From UBA7985 sp038141425 (lineage in GTDB: Bacteria; Pseudomonadota; Alphaproteobacteria; UBA7985): a DNA stretch of 64,000 nt. The position numbers and the translations under genes are program-made. Each line of letters opens with the position of its first letter. Position 1 is the stretch's first letter. The notes under the pieces are model-generated. The model searched no databases. It was not told where the DNA came from and saw nothing but the letters and a program-made list of their open reading frames with translations. This document shows, piece after piece, positions 60,122-64,000 of this stretch. The DNA lies in NCBI GenBank assembly GCA_038141425.1, contig JAYQIC010000009.1, forward strand, positions 62,001 to 126,000, written 5' to 3'.

Positions 60122-61621
60122 ATGCGTCAGGTCCAGCATTTCATCAACGGCGCCCACGTGGCGGGTGCCGGCAAGCGCAAGGGTGACATCTACAACCCGA
60201 ACACCGGCGAAATTCAGGCGCAGGTCGATCTGGCCGACGCAAGCGTGCTGCAGCAGGCAATCGACGCCGCCGCCGCTGCCCAGCCCGAGTGGGCCGCTGT
60301 GAACCCCCAGCGTCGCGCGCGGGTGATGTTCAAGCTCAAGGAGCTGGTCGAGGCCAACGCAAATGAGCTGGCCGAACTGTTGTCCTCCGAGCACGGCAAG
60401 GTCATCGCAGACGCCCACGGCGACATTCAGCGCGGGCTCGAGGTGGTAGAGCTCGCCTGCGGTATCCCGCAAATGTCCAAGGGCGAATACACCAACGCCG
60501 CCGGCCCGGGCATCGACGTCTACTCCATGCGCCAGCCGCTGGGTGTGACGGCGGGGATCACCCCGTTCAACTTCCCGGCCATGATCCCGATGTGGATGTT
60601 CTCGCTGTCCATCGCCATGGGTAACACCTTCATCCTCAAGCCGTCGGAAAAAGACCCCTCCGTGCCAGTCCGGCTCGCCGAGCTATTCATGGAAGCGGGC
60701 GGCCCGGCGGGCGTGCTCAACGTCGTCCACGGCGACAAGGAAGCGGTCGACGGCTTGCTGCAGGCGCCCGAAGTCCGCGCAATCTCCTTCGTCGGCTCGT
60801 CGGACATCGCCCACTACGTCTACATGAACGGCACCGCCAACGGTAAGCGCATGCAGTGCATGGGCGGGGCCAAGAACCACGGCATCATCATGCCCGACGC
60901 CAATATGGATCAGGCGGTCAAGGACATCGTCGGCGCAGCCTATGGCTCGGCAGGTGAGCGCTGCATGGCGCTGCCGGTGGCTGTCACTGTCGGCGACCGC
61001 ACCGGCGACGAATTCGTCGAGCGCATGATCGACGCCGCCCGCGGTCTTAAGGTCGGCGTTTCGACCGACCCCGAAGCCCACTACGGCCCTGTGATCTCGG
61101 AAGTGCACAAGAACAAGGTCGAGGGCATGATCCAGACGGGCGTTGACGAGGGCGCCGACCTGCTGCTCGACGGCCGCGGCCTCAAGCTACAGGGCAACGA
61201 GGGCGGCTACTTCATCGGTCCGAGCCTGTTCGACAACGTCAAGCCGGGCATGGAAACCTACCACGAGGAGATCTTCGGCCCGGTGCTGCAGGTCATGCGC
61301 GTGGGCACGCTCGAAGAGGCCGCTGCGCTGCCCAGTCAGCACCAGTATGGCAACGGCGTGGCCATCTTCACCCAGGACGGCCGGGCTGCGCGCGAGTTTG
61401 CCAGCCAGGTCAACGTCGGCATGGTCGGCATCAACGTGCCGATCCCGGTTCCCGTTTCCTATCACTCCTTTGGCGGCTGGAAGCGCTCAGCCTTCGGCGA
61501 CCATAACCAGTACGGGATGGAGGGCATCCGGTTCTGGAGCCAGGTGAAGACCGTGACCCAGCGCTGGCCGGGCACCGAGAACATCGGCGACCAGGCCTTC
61601 ATCATTCCGACCATGAGCTAG
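60122..61621 (+). CDS. mmsA: CoA-acylating methylmalonate-semialdehyde dehydrogenase
   Basis: Oxidises (methyl)malonate semialdehyde to propionyl-CoA or acetyl-CoA in valine and inositol catabolism. Intact, 499 residues from ATG 60122 with GGGAGAG upstream. Family motifs: INGAHVAGAGKRKGDIYNPN, TPFNFPAMIPMWMFSLSIAM, QCMGGAKNHGIIMPDA (the GAKNH that marks MmsA, lacking the usual catalytic Glu), SAGERCMALPVAV with the catalytic Cys, and PVSYHSFGGWKRSAFGDHNQ. It leads the operon with acyl-CoA dehydrogenase and mmsB. Confidence 0.95.
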   Translation: MRQVQHFINGAHVAGAGKRKGDIYNPNTGEIQAQVDLADASVLQQAIDAAAAAQPEWAAVNPQRRARVMFKLKELVEANANELAELLSSEHGKVIADAHGDIQRGLEVVELACGIPQMSKGEYTNAAGPGIDVYSMRQPLGVTAGITPFNFPAMIPMWMFSLSIAMGNTFILKPSEKDPSVPVRLAELFMEAGGPAGVLNVVHGDKEAVDGLLQAPEVRAISFVGSSDIAHYVYMNGTANGKRMQCMGGAKNHGIIMPDANMDQAVKDIVGAAYGSAGERCMALPVAVTVGDRTGDEFVERMIDAARGLKVGVSTDPEAHYGPVISEVHKNKVEGMIQTGVDEGADLLLDGRGLKLQGNEGGYFIGPSLFDNVKPGMETYHEEIFGPVLQVMRVGTLEEAAALPSQHQYGNGVAIFTQDGRAAREFASQVNVGMVGINVPIPVPVSYHSFGGWKRSAFGDHNQYGMEGIRFWSQVKTVTQRWPGTENIGDQAFIIPTMS

Positions 61622-61671
61622 GTCGGCGCAGGGCAGGCGGCGCAGGCATTGCAGGCGAGGCGGGCGGCAAC

Positions 61672-62874
61672 GTGTCCCCGGATGACGCAGCGCAGGATAC
61701 CGCCGGGGGGCTGTTCCCCCTGAGCGACGAGCAGCGGCTGGTGATCGACACCGCCGCGGCTGTCACCGCCGAGCGCCTGCGTCCTCACGCAAAGGACTGG
61801 GACCGCGATCGGCGGCTCGACCGACCGACGCTGGAGGCTCTGTGCGCGCTTGGTTTCGGCGGCATCTATACCCGGCCTGAATTCGGCGGCTCCGACATGG
61901 GGCGGCTCGAGGCTGTGCTGGTGTTCGAGCAGCTTTCCCGGGGCTGTGTCTCGCATGCGGCCTTCCTCTCGATCCACAACATGGTCGCCTGGATGATCGA
62001 TCGTTTCGGCGACGAGGACCAGCGCGCCCGTTTCGTTCCCGAACTGACGGCGGGTCGACGCATCGGCTCCTACTGTCTGACTGAACCTGACCACGGCTCG
62101 GACGCGGCCAACCTGACCACCCGCGCCCGGCAGGATGGCGGGGACTACGTGCTCGACGGCGCCAAGGTGTTCATCTCTGGTGCAGGCTTTTCCGACCTCT
62201 ATCTGGTGATGGCCCGATCCGAGGGGCCGGGGTCCGGGCCGCCGGGATCTCAGCCTTCGTGGTTGAGGCGGATACGCCGGGGATCAGTTTCGGGCCCAAC
62301 GAGCACAAAATGGGCTGGAACGCCCAACCCACGGCGATGGTCCGTTTCGAAGGCTGCCGGATCCCGTCGGCCAATCGCATCGGTGGGCTGGGGCAGGGCT
62401 TCCGCTTTGCCATGGAGGGGCTCAATGGCGGCCGGCTGAACATCGCCGCCTGCTCGCTGGGCGGGGCGCAGGAGGCTTTCGAGCGGGCGCTGCGCTACAG
62501 CCGTGAACGGCAGCAGTTCGGGCAGGCCATCGGCGATTTCCAGAACACGGCCTTCAAGCTCGCGGACATGGACACCCAGCTCGACGCCTCGCGTCTGCAT
62601 GCTGTACGCCGCCGCCAGGGCCTATGACGCAGCCGGCGAGGGCAGCAACGCCGAAACCAGCCTGATCGCCTACGCCGCCAAGGCCAAGCGCTTCGTCACC
62701 GACGCCTGTTTCGACGTCGCCAATCAGGCGCTGCAGATTCACGGCGGCTACGGCTATCTCGCGGACTACGAAATCGAGCGCATTGTGCGCGATCTGCGCG
62801 TGCACCAGATCCTCGAAGGCACCAACGAAATCATGCGGCTGATCATCGCCCGCGCGCTCGACGAACGAATTTGA
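61672..62874 (+). CDS. Acyl-CoA dehydrogenase, probably isobutyryl-CoA dehydrogenase, two frameshifts
   Basis: Flavoprotein of about 400 residues, beginning at GTG 61672. It has RGCVSHAAFLSIHNMVAWMI, SYCLTEPDHGSDAANLTT, VFISGAGFSDLYLVMAR, and after a break near 62245 ISFGPNEHKMGWNAQPTAMV. RERQQFGQAIGDFQNTAFKL follows, and after a break near 62605 QIHGGYGYLADYEIERIVRD and the catalytic Glu in LEGTNEIMRLIIAR. The serine/histidine-rich SIHNM region and position between mmsA and mmsB indicate isobutyryl-CoA oxidation in valine breakdown. Confidence 0.88.
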
Positions 62875-62901
62875 GGCCGGACGCGGCGTCTCAGCCAGAG
62901 C

Positions 62902-62941
62902 GGGCGCAGGTGCAGGTGCAGGTGCGGGCGCAGGTGCGGGG
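62902..62941 (+). repeat. Short GCAGGT tandem repeat before mmsB
   Basis: Hexamer units GCAGGT / GCGGGC are repeated about six times between the acyl-CoA dehydrogenase stop and the mmsB ribosome-binding site. The frame through it would encode Gln-Val repeats but is not part of either gene. Confidence 0.55.
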
Positions 62942-62981
62942 AGCAGCCAGATACGAGCAACGGCTTAAAGGAGACCTTTCC

Positions 62982-63902
62982 ATGACACGCATCGCCTTTA
63001 TTGGCCTGGGCAACATGGGCTCGGGCATGTGCGCCAACCTCTGCCGGGCGGGTTTCGAGGTCAGCGCCTTCGATCTGGTGCCTGAGGCCCTCGAGCGCGC
63101 AGCCGAGGCTGGTGCCCGGTCAGCAGCCAGTGCGGCCGAGGCTGCAGCCGGTGCGGACGTGGTGATCTCCATGCTGCCCGCGGGTGAGCATGTGCTCGAT
63201 CTGTATTTCGGGGCGGGCGGGGTCTCGGCAGCGGTCGCAGCCCAGACGCAAGCCGGGTCCGGCTCTGGCAATGGGGCGCTGCTGATCGATTGCTCGACCA
63301 TCGCGGTGGCGCAGGCGCGGGAGGCGATCGAGCGTGCGGCGGCCATGGGGCTGACCATGCTCGACGCCCCGGTTTCAGGCGGGGTTGGGGCGGCGGCGGC
63401 CGGCGGTCTGACCTTCATGGTCGGTGGTTCGGCCGACGGCTTCGCCCGCGCCCAACTGGTGCTCGCCCCCATGGCGGGCAGCATCTTCCACGCCGGTGAA
63501 GCCGGTAACGGGCAGGCGGCCAAAATCGCCAATAACATGCTGCTCGGGGTCTCGATGATCGCCACCTGCGAGGCCTTCAATCTCGCCAGATCGCTGGGGC
63601 TGGATGCCCAGACCTTCTTCGATATCTCCAGCAAGGCCTCAGGTCAGTGCTGGTCGATGACCACCTATTGTCCGGCACCGGGACCGGTGCCGACCGCGCC
63701 GTCGAACCGGGACTACCAGCCGGGGTTTTCTGTCGCCATGATGCTCAAGGATCTGCGGCTGGCCACAGCTGCCGCTGCGGCCAATGGTGCGCCGGTCGAT
63801 TTCGGCCGCGCCGCTGAGCAGGCCTACGCCGCGCTCGCCGCCGATGGCCACGATCAGCGTGATTTTTCGGTGCCGATGCTGGCGCTCAAGGGCGCGCTCT
63901 GA
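62982..63902 (+). CDS. mmsB: 3-hydroxyisobutyrate dehydrogenase
   Basis: NAD-dependent beta-hydroxyacid dehydrogenase of valine degradation, 306 residues, intact. ATG 62982 follows AAAGGAG. The N-terminal Rossmann motif is MTRIAFIGLGNMGSGMCANL. The substrate-binding DAPVSGGVGAAAAGGLTFMV and catalytic Lys in GNGQAAKIANNMLLG are typical, as is the C-terminal FSVAMMLKDLRLA. It completes an mmsA-ACAD-mmsB operon that converts isobutyryl-CoA products to propionyl-CoA. After its stop the last 98 bp hold nothing I recognise. Confidence 0.92.
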   Translation: MTRIAFIGLGNMGSGMCANLCRAGFEVSAFDLVPEALERAAEAGARSAASAAEAAAGADVVISMLPAGEHVLDLYFGAGGVSAAVAAQTQAGSGSGNGALLIDCSTIAVAQAREAIERAAAMGLTMLDAPVSGGVGAAAAGGLTFMVGGSADGFARAQLVLAPMAGSIFHAGEAGNGQAAKIANNMLLGVSMIATCEAFNLARSLGLDAQTFFDISSKASGQCWSMTTYCPAPGPVPTAPSNRDYQPGFSVAMMLKDLRLATAAAAANGAPVDFGRAAEQAYAALAADGHDQRDFSVPMLALKGAL

Positions 63903-64000
63903 CCCTCGACGGGCTTGGTGGTTGGCGCTCACGACCTCGGTTGGGCCCGTTCCTGTTACAATTGCGACAACGCCGCAGTGCTGACCGCTGCCAGCGACCC

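Overview
The window is GC-rich, gene-dense DNA from an alphaproteobacterium. That placement is an inference from the gene families, which include TRAP transporters, DapC, UgpC-type sugar ABC genes, an hpa catabolic operon and an mms valine operon. No rRNA, tRNA, phage, insertion sequence or CRISPR is visible. A dominant technical feature is that about 30 of some 50 genes read correctly only if one or more single-base indels (or one stop) are corrected. The essential dnaE is among them, so most breaks look like consensus errors in a noisy assembly rather than real pseudogenes. I therefore annotate whole genes across the breaks and say where each break lies.

Layout. 1-2941: aminopeptidase P (cut by the window start) and dapC. 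2958-5097: three minus-strand genes, namely a small unknown protein, a DUF6932-like protein and an exported unknown protein. 5420-8467: an exported peptidoglycan-binding-domain protein broken at a CAG repeat, then an SDR. 8787-16071: two tandem paralogous secreted cadherin-like proteins, each preceded by the same exactly spaced upstream box and followed by a terminator. 16496-17311: a VIT1/CCC1 metal transporter. 17333-21804 (minus): dnaE and kdgK. 21965-33983: a sugar-acid cluster made of a fructuronate-reductase-like dehydrogenase, a PhyH dioxygenase, three Gfo/Idh/MocA oxidoreductases, mannonate dehydratase uxuA and a complete sugar ABC transporter.

34006-44677 is a 4-hydroxyphenylacetate (homoprotocatechuate) island: hpaR, a divergent Tat-exported amine oxidase, hpaF-hpaE-hpaD-hpaG-hpaH, a second MarR regulator, hpaB, an FAD oxidoreductase and an SDR. 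The amine oxidase is circularly permuted, with its usual C-terminal segment placed before the FAD-binding fold. A perfect 24-bp palindrome between the amine oxidase and hpaF is the likely HpaR operator. Inference: exported oxidation of tyramine-like amines feeds the hpa pathway. 44695-49207: a CoA-binding protein, a TRAP transporter (dctPQM) and a TauE/SafE permease.

49259-55829 is an uncharacterised biosynthetic-looking cluster. A divergent GNAT/FemAB-like gene faces a tightly overlapping operon of KAS III, NAD epimerase, metallo-hydrolase, F390-synthetase-like adenylating enzyme and ATP-grasp ligase. It is the best candidate here for a new pathway. An AlkB-type hydroxylase follows on the opposite strand. 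57466-58505: two curlin-repeat proteins, the first behind a 76-nt leader containing no G. 58896-63902: an EamA transporter and the valine/methylmalonate-semialdehyde set mmsA, acyl-CoA dehydrogenase and mmsB.
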